This document shows, one piece after another, positions 23,771-33,835 of a DNA stretch of 64,000 nucleotides. Positions within the stretch are counted from its first letter, which is position 1, and the number at the start of each line of letters is the position of its first letter. Under the pieces are notes generated by a model. That model ran no database searches. It was not told the DNA's origin and was given only the letters and a program-made list of their open reading frames with translations. Source of the stretch: Valencia hispanica (taxonomy: Eukaryota; Chordata; Actinopteri; Cyprinodontiformes; Valenciidae); contig OY747709.1 of the NCBI GenBank assembly GCA_963556495.2, positions 22,972,900 through 23,036,899 of the forward strand, written 5' to 3'. Both the position numbers and the translations under genes were made by a program.

Positions 23771-24914
23771 CGTGGTACTGGTGGAGAGAAATGAAAAAAC
23801 ATGAAGAAGGGTGGAGGAAGAGGAGGAGAAGGGGGTGAAAGAACAGAGAGAGAAAAATAATAGGCTGTGGAAGAGAGACAAATTGTGAAATAAAGAATGC
23901 ATAGATGAGAGGGAGAAAGGATGAGAGCAACACAGATGCAGGCTGAAAGAATGAAGGCAATGCAGAGGCAGCAAGTGGAGAGACATGATGAATAAATGAC
24001 AAAAAGGACAAATCCAGTGTGAGAGGAAAATGAGAATGAGGAAAATGAGCAAGAGAAGTGAAAAGGGAAAAAGATAGAGTCACAGAACTGGGTCATGCCT
24101 CGCAATCATCGACAAAGCTGAGTGTTTCAAAAATAATGAAGCCACACGGTGTAAGTAATGCTAACTATCATATCCAGGGAAAGCATGTAATATTTACACA
24201 GTTCTAATTGTGCAATATAAGGCTGGGATCCTTTCATCTAGGAGTCCTCTGTAAGACTGATGATGAAAGGATTGGTGGCTCCACTGAAGACTGCTTCTGA
24301 TTGATGGACAATTTATATAAGCTCCCCACTAAGCCTTCTAGGCAACATCTGTTTGTGTGGAGGTGGAAGGGGGGTGAAGATCAACTGCTTGTGGCGTAAT
24401 GCCACAACTACTTAGTCAGTACAGAGAAAAATCATGTCAAATTAATGAAAAATAAGCCCAGGAAGACACTTTATCTAAATGGACCATCGGGCCGAATTGT
24501 TTGAGAAGAAGTAAACACAACCAGTTATATGTCTGGTAATATGAGGAAACGAGTTTACCAATTGGTTATTGGTACTTGTACTTACCAATAGAAGTATCTA
24601 AAATACTACCCAAGTATCACAGAATGTTTGTTTTAGTTTTAAACTTCCCTGCTTCTGTTTTCTTTGCTTCATATAAAAAATAAATGTTTTTCATCAACAT
24701 TCATAAACACGTCTGACAGTGATGACATTTAGGACACAGGATTAATTTTTACACATAAAGAACTCAGCTACTATAAAGAACTACTTGTTTTTAAAACCTT
24801 AAAATAAATCACTCCTTTAGTTGTAGTAATATAATATCATACTAAAAAATAATATTGTCTACAAAAATAAAGTCAAACAACTCCTATAAGACACGTTTAA
24901 ACTTAACATTTTGT
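23771..24914. other. Purine-rich block and unremarkable sequence
   Basis: About 23790-24080 is strongly purine-rich on the plus strand, giving long serine-, leucine- and phenylalanine-rich antisense frames that I treat as artefacts. The rest shows nothing recognisable. Confidence 0.5.
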
Positions 24915-25130
24915 ACAATGCTTTTTTAACCACATGGTGGGCAAATTTTTAAATGTACTCCATGACCTCCTGTGTCCCTGGGGTATAAAGGTGACAACAA
25001 TCTACATGTCTCTAAGCCACTCTTCAAAATGGGAAAGACCAGAGCACATGGCATTGAAATAGGGCTGATGCATGTTGACCTTCACTAATCATCAACTTCC
25101 ATAAGAAAATAACAGCTTAATCGGCTATTT
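24915..25130 (+). mobile_element. Tc1 relic, 5' end
   Basis: CTGTGTCCCTGGGGTATAAAGGTG near 24970 and CTTCAAAATGGGAAAGACCAGAG near 25023 match the 5' untranslated part and the start codon region (MGKT) of a fish Tc1 family. The transposase is lost soon after the start. Confidence 0.65.
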
Positions 25131-25192
25131 AAAAGATTTGGTAATTCAAAGTCTTTTCACTGATCTTTATAAGGCACACAAGTGAACATGAA

Positions 25193-25194
<2 letters not shown>

Positions 25195-25265
<71 letters not shown>
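25195..25265. repeat. (AT)n microsatellite
   Basis: About 35 AT units with one CACAT interruption near 25231. The YIYIY frame is an artefact. Confidence 0.95.
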
Positions 25266-25268
<3 letters not shown>

Positions 25269-26562
25269 GAACAGAAAAATCAAAAACAACAGCAAATAAA
25301 ACTGTTTCATTCAGTCAAAAGTACAAATTCTGTTATTTGTTGAAAATGAGTCTATTCAATAAACTACTTTTCATTCAAATATAAACTTTTTCGACTGCAA
25401 ATCTCTATGTGAATAAAGTCAAAGTAAGTCAAATCTTAACGCCTTACAAAGTGGCTTTGTGACACTTTTTCAGAGTGATTGATTTAAATCATTTGTTGTC
25501 TCTGTAGATCTGGACATGATGGGTTGCGTTTCGAGATCTTTCAGCCTACTTCATGTTGTCCAACAGGTTTTATATTAGTGACTTCTTCATTCTATAGATG
25601 AGGTCGTAATGAGCAGTAGGTGTGGCTATGATATTGAGCTCAGTTTTCCAAAACTGTGAATAATCACAGTTAAATCATGATTAAATTTTTTTTATTTTTT
25701 TACAGAGAGACAACTTTGATTGGACAGTTTTTCTTCCTTATTAAATGAAATCATCATATGAAACTTGCTTTTTGTACTTGCTCAGATTATCTTTGTTATT
25801 AACATTTGATGATTTGAAACGTTTAAAAGTGACAAAAAATAAAATACTTTCTCCCCAGCAATGGTTCTTCAACATACCAGCATAACCATTTACTCTCTGT
25901 AAATAATCACGGGAATTTACAACTGAATCTTATAACTGATGTGGTGAGGTGCAACAACTAAGAATTTTAGTTTTTATCCAATTAACACTCACGCAGTCTA
26001 TAGCGTTGCGAAAGAAAAAATAACAGCAACAACAAAACATGATCACACCAAAGAGCAACCTCAACCAACTTTCTGAACTTTTGAATTAATAAGAGAAAAT
26101 CTATAAGCAGAATATGTACTAGGTGTGACTTTAAAAGCCTTTGCCAGTACACCAAGTCTCTAAAAATAATTCTCTCGCCGAGCGGAATTAATAAACCCAG
26201 AACAGTACACCGCCAGTCTGTGAAGAGAAGGGGTGTGGTGGTGGTGGAGGAGGAGGGGGCTCATGCAATATGTATGCCTGTTTGAGCACCCTTCTTCCTC
26301 ATCTTCCTCCCTCTTCTCTTCATTTCTCTCTTCACATCTCACTCCTTCTCCTCCAGTCCTCTGTTCAATTAAGCTGTAAGAGCGACCTAACAAACCCCAA
26401 CCTGAGACAATTTGTGCCACCGAATTTTGATGTTGCCCAACTTGTCACTGCTGGTTCAAAGCCAGAGGAGGATGAGGAGGCAGCGACACTAACACACACA
26501 CACACAAACCTAACAACAGCAGCGGAGGGAGGGAGAAAAAAAAAGTAAATATGGAAAGTACA
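25266..26562. other. No gene recognised
   Basis: AT-rich to about 26150, then mixed composition with short CA and purine tracts. The frames at 26160-26548 lack motifs. Confidence 0.5.
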
Positions 26563-26745
<183 letters not shown>

Positions 26746-27835
26746 CTTCTCACAGTTGCATGAGAAGTGAGCAGAAAAATACATAGTAGAGAGCCTACAG
26801 TAACAAATCTGGTATTGCACCACGCCCCAAGCAAACAATGATCTTGGGCAAACAATGAACATGGCACACACATATACACAGGGACGCAAAACACACGCAT
26901 ACACACATGCACAAAGCCCATAAAAAGCACAGCCGGTGGCCATGGTGACACATGCTCTGTTGTCGTTAGATAAGGGAAACAGGGCCTCTTCCTGGGTGTG
27001 AGAGTTTGATCCTGCACACACAACCGTGTTCACACTGAAGTCACACTACTTGTGCGTGCACAGCTGCAGCACCACTGGGGTCACATCTATTGTACCAACA
27101 TCAAGTAACTCATGTGGCCTCACTTTATCAGCTGCATGATTCCTTTTCATACAGACTGTGTTTATAGATGGAGAAGTTTGCATCTCAGGTGGATTGTAAT
27201 GGATTTCCCTTAGTGTTCCGAAGCATAACACCAGTGTAGAAAGTTTCTGATTTGATGCTAAATTCCAGAGGGACCCATTAAAAAGTGTTGAATGACCAGG
27301 TATGTGGGGTATTTGGCATTACATAAACACAGGATTGCGCAAATGTACACTTTACACAGTACCTCCCATAGCGGAACAAAATCTATACCCCTAAAAAGAA
27401 CTAGTTGTCCTTCATGTACTAATGTAAAATCTACGTACATAAAGAATCTTTAAAAAAAGTTGGTAGCTGAATTATAAGACTCCATTTTCACAGGTACTGT
27501 CTTTAACAAAGGAAGAATATTCTCTTTATTTATAAGGCGTCTACAAGGGAATTTCTATGGACTTCATTTTACAACTAATAAATGGTACATTAAACCAAAA
27601 ATTTTTTTGATGAGATTTTGTTCAAGTTATTAAATTGTTTTGGAGCGACATGTGGCTAGTGGTGAAGCGAAGGCCACTGGTATCACAGAAACAGCTTTCA
27701 AAAATTAATTAAAATATTTACTTTTCTAAAGAGGGTTTAAATTATATTCTACCACCATTTAAATAGAAACTTTAGGTGAAACATTTTTTTTATCTGCTTG
27801 TTCGCCTGTTTTGTGTGTTTAGTGCTTCATCAGTT
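26746..27835. other. No gene recognised
   Basis: Mixed sequence with a CA-rich part at about 26865-26915. I see nothing that supports a gene or an element. Confidence 0.5.
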
Positions 27836-27986
27836 TAATGGTAGGTTTGATTGACTTTGGTTGGATGTTTGGTCTTAGTGCTCTGCAGTGGACGGGATTG
27901 AGATTCGGGAGTTGGTTCAGTTCGATGTTTGAGTGCTGGTTGGGCTTGGTTTGGAGGTATTATCTGTCTGCTGTGGACAAAATCAT

Positions 27987-28215
27987 GCTGGCCATAGGGA
28001 GGTTCGGGAGTTGTCCAAAAAGACCGGTCTGTTCTAGGGCCGGTGGCTGGAAGGTTTACTTCTTTTCTTTTTTGGGGAACTTCAAAAGCAGCCACAGTTT
28101 AGCCACTGTGATGATCCTGTTGTGTGTCTTTGTTTGTGGATGACACCACACGTGAGTGAGGCGTCTTCCTTTATAGAAGGTCTTTGTAAGCGGTAGGCTA
28201 CAATTGCGGCACACC
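27987..28215. repeat. Dispersed repeat A, copy 1
   Basis: The block GGAGGTTCGGGAG, CCGGTCTGTTCTAG, CAAAAGCAGCCAC, GCCACTGT(G/C)ATGATCCTG and AGAAG(G/A)TCTTTGTAAGCG recurs in the same order at 59436-59630 on the same strand. The 150 bases before it (27838-27986) may belong to the same element. I recognise the general type as common in fish but cannot name it; no terminal repeats were found. Confidence 0.75.
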
Positions 28216-28479
28216 TTCGCTGAGCTCTACCATCAGTCTACAGAACTTCAGAACCCTATCTGCTCATGTTATGAATACATATTTCAGTACTATTTGGGCA
28301 CGTCGCTTGAATCAGAATGGGGCTTAAAAGTTTTTGATTTATTTTCAGCTGAATTTTCTCTAACGTGCTGAATATAATGAAACATTCCATTTTATGTACC
28401 TGGAATGTCACTACTCACCGCTGCCATTTATTTGATATGTAAATTGTTGCAATTTATTTGATCTAAAAAATTGTTGTAC

Positions 28480-28672
28480 AAAAACTAAATATGGTCCACC
28501 GTCCGTGGTTTGTCAGTGTGCCCCAGGGCAGCTGTGGCTACAATGTAGTAGCTTGCCACTATCAGCCTGTGAATGTGTGTGTGAATGGTTGAATGACTGA
28601 ATGTAGTGTAAAGCACTTTGTGGTCCTCTGACTGAAAAAGCGCTATACAAATGCAGGCCATGTTTTCTCCAT
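28480..28672 (+). repeat. Retroposon 3'-end-like repeat
   Basis: GCCCCAGGGCAGCTGTGGCTAC near 28520, TGTGAATGTGTGTGTGAATGG near 28567 and AAGCACTTTGTGG...AAAAGCGCTATACAAATGCAGG near 28612-28655 form the 3' end of a retroposon type that is abundant in teleosts. I do not see a coding part. The family is not certain (LINE tail or a SINE sharing it). Confidence 0.6.
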
Positions 28673-28771
28673 TCTTGAATCCCGAATTCAGCTGCAGAAA
28701 AGTCTCTCTCTCCCTGGTGCTCTCAATTATGCAACGTTTGGAAGTATTCCGACATGTCTTTATGTTGCGAC

Positions 28772-29538
28772 CAGAGGTAGGTAGAGTACACAAAAATTGT
28801 TCTCAAGTAGGAGTAGCATTACTTCAACATGTTTTTGTTAGAGTAAAAGTTAAATGTACCTTCCAAGAAATAACTCGAGTAAAATAATAATATGTAAAAA
28901 GTAACTGAGCAGAACATCAAATCAGCTCTATAGGCACTGAAAAAAAAAAAAAGATTTAATCAAACAGACAAAAATACAAAGTTATGTGTAAATTCTGGTA
29001 TTTTAAAGAGTACAATGAAATAACTGATACATATAAGTATAATTACAAAATAACAAATTTGAAGCAGAGGAAAACTTTTTCAAATCATAATGTTTATCAT
29101 CAAACTTATTAAACTAATAATAACAACTAACAATAAGTAATATATCTATGTTAGAACAAGGTAAAGTGCTTCCAGTGGCAATATATAATGTTTACCATTT
29201 ATTCAGTTAATCTCCAAAGCTCAGCAGCTAGAAAATAATTTCAGAACAAAGCTTCTGTACAAACAAGAAGTCTCACTTTAACATAAACTGTAGGGTTGTG
29301 TCCTTGTCTGGTGCATTTTTGGGTAGAACAGGTTTGTTTTGATTCAGTTAAATTACTCGCAGTAGGTAGAATATCCAGGCATTTTAATCAAGTAAGAGTA
29401 GCAATACTTCATAATAATTACTTTAATAACTTTAATAATTACTTTTACTTAAGTAAAAGTTAAAAGTATGATGCAGTAAAAACACTCAAGTATATGTAGG
29501 CTAATTGAGTAAATGTAACTAGTTACCATCCACCTCTG
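28772..29538. mobile_element. hAT-like non-autonomous element
   Basis: The ends are CAGAGGTAG on the left and CCACCTCTG on the right, a 9-bp inverted repeat with one mismatch, of the CAGAGGTG type seen in hAT elements. Inside are the repeated TTACTTAAGTAAAAGT-like motifs typical of this fish repeat. The flanking 8 bases are GTTGCGAC and GTCAAGAC (5 of 8 match), a decayed candidate for an 8-bp target duplication. It has no transposase and would need one in trans. Confidence 0.7.
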
Positions 29539-29782
29539 GTCAAGACGACACAAAAACCTGTTATACTATCAATAAAAGTATATTTAAGTACTTTGTGCGA
29601 TCAGATAAAAGGCCTCTCTGAACCAAGGGGTGGGGGGAGGGTGGAGGGTCCTTTGGATGTCTGTGGCTCCGATCTCCTTCATGTCTGCATAGAGTCCTGG
29701 GAAGCAGATCTATAGTTCCTCACACTGGCTATTGGACACCTATATGCAGACTTCTATGGTGTTCTCTTGTATTTACATATTT

Positions 29783-29785
<3 letters not shown>

Positions 29786-29877
<92 letters not shown>
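29786..29877. repeat. (AT)n microsatellite, transposon target
   Basis: About 45 AT units that stop exactly at the left end of the Tc1 element. The tract resumes for a few units (TATATATATATA) after the element at 31509. The transposon therefore sits inside an AT tract and uses TA as target. Confidence 0.95.
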
Positions 29878-29880
<3 letters not shown>

Positions 29881-30162
29881 TCAACAAAAATATAAACGCA
29901 ACACCTTTGTTTCTGCTCCCATTTTTCATGAGATGGACTTAAAGATTTGAAATTCATTCCAGATACACAATATTACCATTTCTCTCAAACATTGTTCACA
30001 AATCAGTCAAAATGTGTGATAGTGAGCACTTCTGCTTTGCTGAGATAATCCATCCCACCTCACAGGTGTGCCACATCAAGATGCTGATCTGACATCATGA
30101 TTAGTGCACAGGTGTACCTTATACTGCCCACAATAAAAGGCCACCCTGGAATGTGCAGTTTT
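29878..30162. repeat. Left inverted terminal repeat of Tc1 element
   Basis: About 285 bp, matching the right repeat apart from about five substitutions, mostly in the segment 29940-30030. The outer end is CACTCAACAAAA next to TA. Confidence 0.93.
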
Positions 30163-30175
30163 GTCTCACAGCAAA

Positions 30176-31189
30176 ATGCCACAGATGCCACAAGCATTGA
30201 GGGAGTGTGCAATTGGCATGCTGACAGCAGGAAAGTCAACCAGATCTGTTGCTCGTGAATTGAATGTTCATTTCTCCACCATAAACCGTCTCCAATGGCA
30301 TTTCAGAGAATATGGCAGTACATCCAACCGGCCTCACAACCGCAGACCACGTGTAACCACACCAGCCCAGGACCTCCACATCCAGCAGGTTCACCTCCAA
30401 GATTGTCTGAGACCAGCCACTCAGACAGCTGCTGAAACAATTGGTTTGCATAACCAAACAATTTCTGCACAAACTGTCAGAAACCGTCTCAGGGAAGCTC
30501 AACTGCATGCTCGTCATCCTCATCGGGGTCTTGACCTGACTCCAGCTCGTCGCTGTAACAGACTTGAGTTGGCAAATGCTCACATTCGATGGGGTCTGGC
30601 ACATTGGAGAGGTGTTCTCTTCACGGATGAATCTCGGTTTACATTGTTCAGGGCAGATGGCAGACAGCGTGTGTGGCGTCGTGTGGGTGAGCGCTTTGCT
30701 GATGTCAATGTTGTGGATTGAGAGGCCCATGGTGGTGGTGGGGTTATGGTATGGGCAGGCATCTGTTATGGACGAAGAACACAGGTGCATTTTATTGATG
30801 GCATTTTGAATGCACAGAGATACCGTGATGAGATCCTGAGGCCCATTGTTGTGCCATACATCCATGAACATCAGCTCATGTTTCAGCAAGATAATGCACG
30901 GCCCCATGTTGCAAGGATCTGTACACAATTCTTGGAAGCTGAAAATGTCCCAGTTCTTGCATGGCCAGCATACTCACCGGACATGTCACCCGTTGAGCAT
31001 GTTTGGGATGTGCTTGACCGGCGTATACGACACCGTGTACCAGTTCTCACTAATATCCAACAACTTCGCACAGCCATTGAAGAGGAGTGGACCAACATTC
31101 CACAGGCCACAATTGACAATCTGATAAACTCTATGCGAAGAAGATGTGTTGCACTGCATGAGGCAAATGGTGGACACACCAGATACTGA
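30176..31189 (+). pseudogene. Tc1 transposase (DD34E), one nonsense mutation
   Basis: Tc1 transposases bind the terminal repeats and cut and join DNA at TA sites. The frame begins at the ATG at 30176 (MPQMPQALRE) and runs 337 codons to TGA at 31187-31189. The N-terminal half has the paired helix-turn-helix DNA-binding region with an NRRPRV basic linker near residue 55-60. The catalytic triad is visible: D151 in FTDES, D239 in QQDNARPH and E274 in SPVEHVW, with 34 residues between the last two. Codon 182 is TGA (30719-30721). The related family sequence usually has Arg (CGA) there, so a CpG change to TGA is likely. Everything after that stop stays open in the same frame. The truncated product would lack D239 and E274. 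Confidence 0.92.
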
Positions 31190-31223
31190 CCGGTTCTGAG
31201 TCCCCAGACCCCCAATAAAGCAA

Positions 31224-31508
31224 AAAACTGCACATTCCAGGGTGGCCTTTTATTGTGGGCAGTATAAGGTACACCTGTGCACTAATCATGATGTCAGATC
31301 AGCATCTTGATGTGGCACACCTGTGAGGTGGGATGGATTATCTCAGCAAAGCAGAAGTGCTCACTATCGCACATTTAGACTGATTTGTGAACAGTGTTTG
31401 AGAGAAATGGTAATATTGTGTATCTGGAATGAATTTTAGATCTTTAAGTCCATCTCATGAAAAATGGGAGCAGAAACAAAGGTGTTGCGTTTATATTTTT
31501 GTTGAGTG
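31224..31508. repeat. Right inverted terminal repeat of Tc1 element
   Basis: The reverse complement of the left repeat. It starts just after the transposase stop and the AATAAA at 31213-31218, and ends TTTTTGTTGAGTG before TA. Confidence 0.93.
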
Positions 31509-31703
31509 TATATATATATAAATATGTGTATAAAAAGCCATAATGCCCCACTTGTGACAGTGAATGTGTTGGGGTTCTAATTGGCACTCAAACCGAAGTT
31601 TTGAGCGCTACACTGTCAGACAGGACACCTGTAAAAAAAACAAAAGGTATCTTATAAAACAAGATACTTGTTGATGAAAGTCACAAGTGAACTGCACTCA
31701 GTG
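31509..31703. other. Short AT tract and unique sequence
   Basis: The rest of the target AT tract to about 31521, then about 180 bases with no recognised feature. ACTCAGTG at 31696-31703 is a candidate target duplication of the next element. Confidence 0.5.
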
Positions 31704-32682
31704 TGTCCATCCGCAAATTAAAACGACCATATAGGTCGATTGTGACGGCTCCAAAAACCGACCCTATATTCCGTATGCGACCCCTTGTGGTTGAAAATGT
31801 CAGCTGTAAAAACCAAACGGCCCTTTGGGGGCCTGGCGCATCTACCACGGGCATTTAAACAGATGATGACGCAGATATCGAACTAATCTCGCTACAAATT
31901 ACCTAATAAACGTTGTTATTCTGAAGACAGCGGGGTTCACTAAGCTGCACATGGTTAAAAAAAAGGATAAAAGCCATGTCGCGTAGCACAGTGGTTGAGA
32001 CGGGCGCCCCATGTTCAGAGTGATGCGGCCTTCCGGGGGTTCACTTCCACCCCACGGACATTTGCCAAGTGTTGCACTTTCAAATAAAGGCCAATGTGTG
32101 GCCACAAATCCTTAAAAAAAAGAAAATGCCGTCTTCACATATACAGGTTGGTCTTCTTTTTATATACACCTGGGTGGTTTTGGTAATTCAATGCCATTCT
32201 TTAATTGTGTGTTAATTTCACATGTCAAAGGATGTGTCATTTCCCCATGTTTAAAACGGTAAAGAATGAAAACAAATTCCTTTTAAACATACGGAGGCAG
32301 AGAGTGTTTTTGGACCTCAGGTAAACTTTGTAACTCGATCGTCGGAATTGATGCGCTATGATAACCACACTGCCACTACCATAAGACTAGCAAAACGTGA
32401 ATGAAGGAATAAAGATAATGTATGTTTTTTATATTTTTTATTTTCAGAGAATGTATGTAAATAGTGAAACTGCAGTGAGTTTTACCAGTACGAATGTTGG
32501 GCTGAACTGAATTAAATGTTGCGCATGGGTATTTGGCAGCTCCTCTGAGAAAGGACGCGCATGCCCTGTTGGTAGCTAGTCACTGCTGGATCCACGACTG
32601 ACCCCAGAAAACGCTCAAACAGGCCGTTTTTTGTAGCTGTCACAATCGACCTATATGGTCGTTTTCATTTGCGGACGTGTTG
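31704..32682. mobile_element. Inverted-repeat non-autonomous DNA element
   Basis: The left end (31711-31763) and right end (32622-32675) are inverted copies of about 54 bp, including CGACCATATAGGTCGATTGTGAC and its complement, with few mismatches. ACTCAGTG lies directly on both outer sides (31696-31703 and 32683-32690), which suits an 8-bp target duplication of a hAT-type element. The outermost 7 to 10 bases of the two ends do not match well, so the exact ends are uncertain. No transposase is present. A SINE lies inside at about 31960-32125. Confidence 0.7.
31960..32125 (+). mobile_element. tRNA-derived SINE copy
   Basis: TAGCACAGTGGTTGAGA at 31984 resembles the A box and GGTTCACTTCC at 32038-32048 the B box of a tRNA-type polymerase III promoter (one expected CG is CA). 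A tail with CAAATAAAGGCCAATG and then an A-run follows near 32080-32125. The flanks TTAAAAAAAAGGATAAAAGCC and TTAAAAAAAAGAAAATGCC are alike and may be the target duplication. The copy has insertions and substitutions and sits within the inverted-repeat element, so it came later. Confidence 0.65.
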
Positions 32683-32690
32683 ACTCAGTG

Positions 32691-33639
32691 CAGGTTCAAC
32701 AGATAGAAAACTGCCTAATTTAGATCAAAATTCACAGAACATATGAAAATCAATCCCTGGGTGGACCAATCCATTCATCTCCTCCAAGGCGAAAGCAACA
32801 TACTAAAGTGAACTAAAAAAAGGTTTCTACCACATCCGGTTCCACCTATGCCTTGGGATGTGCAGCAGCAAAAAAGAAGAAAAAAAAAGTTAAAGCTCCC
32901 ATTTATCCACTTTGCTGTTGATGTGCTGGAACAACCACAAAACAGAGCCAACAGCCAGAAACAGAGATGAAAAGAGATGCGAGTGGAGATTGAGAATATG
33001 GAGAGGTAGTGCGAGGTGGGAGTGTGGGGCATGTGGGTTGCCAAAAAAAGGCTTTGTTTCCACCTTGAACTCGGGTTTACAACGGTTCACAAAAGGATAG
33101 AAATCTAAACGGATGGCAGTTTATCTGCATATACAAGTCAGTGGCTGTTAGACTGTGAAGAGATTTTCTAATTTCATTTTCCTTTTTTAACAGCTCTAAA
33201 ACAATGTCTAAAAGAGTCAGACAGACTATTTTCCTCAAACAGAGAAGCTGAAGATTCTCTGTAGGACTGAAATGTATTTACAAAAAGTTCCATCAGACTA
33301 TTACGTATCTGCCTCGCATTTTAATAGCAATGTCATAAGAGGTAATATATGTTTTAGGTAAATTAATCATAATACAGAGTGTTGTATCATTACTCCAGCA
33401 CTCTCAAGCAAATCAAAATGTTAAACCTCAGACCTGAATATAAATAAAAATGAGTACTTTCACTTTCCTTTTCTGAGAATATTTATGTATGCACAACTAT
33501 TAGCATGCCAAACTAAATGAAAATCTTTTGGGCTTCTATAATAAACAACTTAACAATAATACACAATAAACAACTTAACAATAGTAAACAACTTGTGCAA
33601 CAAAATATAAAAATGCACATTTCTGAAATTTAGAAAAGA
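32691..33639. other. No gene recognised
   Basis: AT-rich sequence. A local repeat of AACAACTTAACAATA (33543-33590) is the only structure. Minus-strand frames at 32775-33090 show no motif. Confidence 0.5.
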
Positions 33640-33835
33640 TCAGTGATTAATATATTCCAGTCACACTCAAATTCATACACAGATCAGTAAGCAACTTAGT
33701 ATTATGTCTTGCCCAGAGGAACATCAAAATGTGGTAGGAGGGAGCTGGTATCAAACTTACAATTTTTGGATTGCAAGATGAGTACTTGACACATTGAGTC
33801 CCAGTCACCCCATATTCAGGTGAGTAAGGGGGCCA
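33640..33835 (-). repeat. Possible old retroposon fragment
   Basis: TATTATGTCTTGCCCAGAGGAAC and GGTATCAAACTTACAATTTTTGG followed by AGTCCCAGTCACCCC resemble the reverse of a decayed retroposon body common in fish. The similarity is weak and no ends are visible. Confidence 0.25.

Larger units (their letters stand above)
29878..31508 (+). mobile_element. Tc1-family DNA transposon, nearly complete
   Basis: A 1631-bp element bounded by TA on both sides, with inverted terminal repeats of about 285 bp (29878-30162 and 31224-31508). The repeats start CACTCAACAAAAATATAAACG and differ at about five positions, so the copy is fairly young. It encodes one transposase frame at 30176-31189 with a single premature stop. 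Internal direct-repeat structure was not analysed. This copy cannot make full-length transposase but keeps intact ends, so it could in principle still be moved by a related enzyme supplied in trans. Confidence 0.95.

Noticed and set aside
23375..24105. Several long serine/leucine/phenylalanine-rich frames on both strands
   Set aside because: Strong purine/pyrimidine strand asymmetry suppresses stops; composition artefact.
29729..29950. YIYIY-rich frames here and at 25193, 60231 and 60308
   Set aside because: Translation of AT repeats in either strand.
30236..30928. Minus-strand 230-codon frame
   Set aside because: Antisense of the Tc1 transposase; the sense frame has the DD34E residues.
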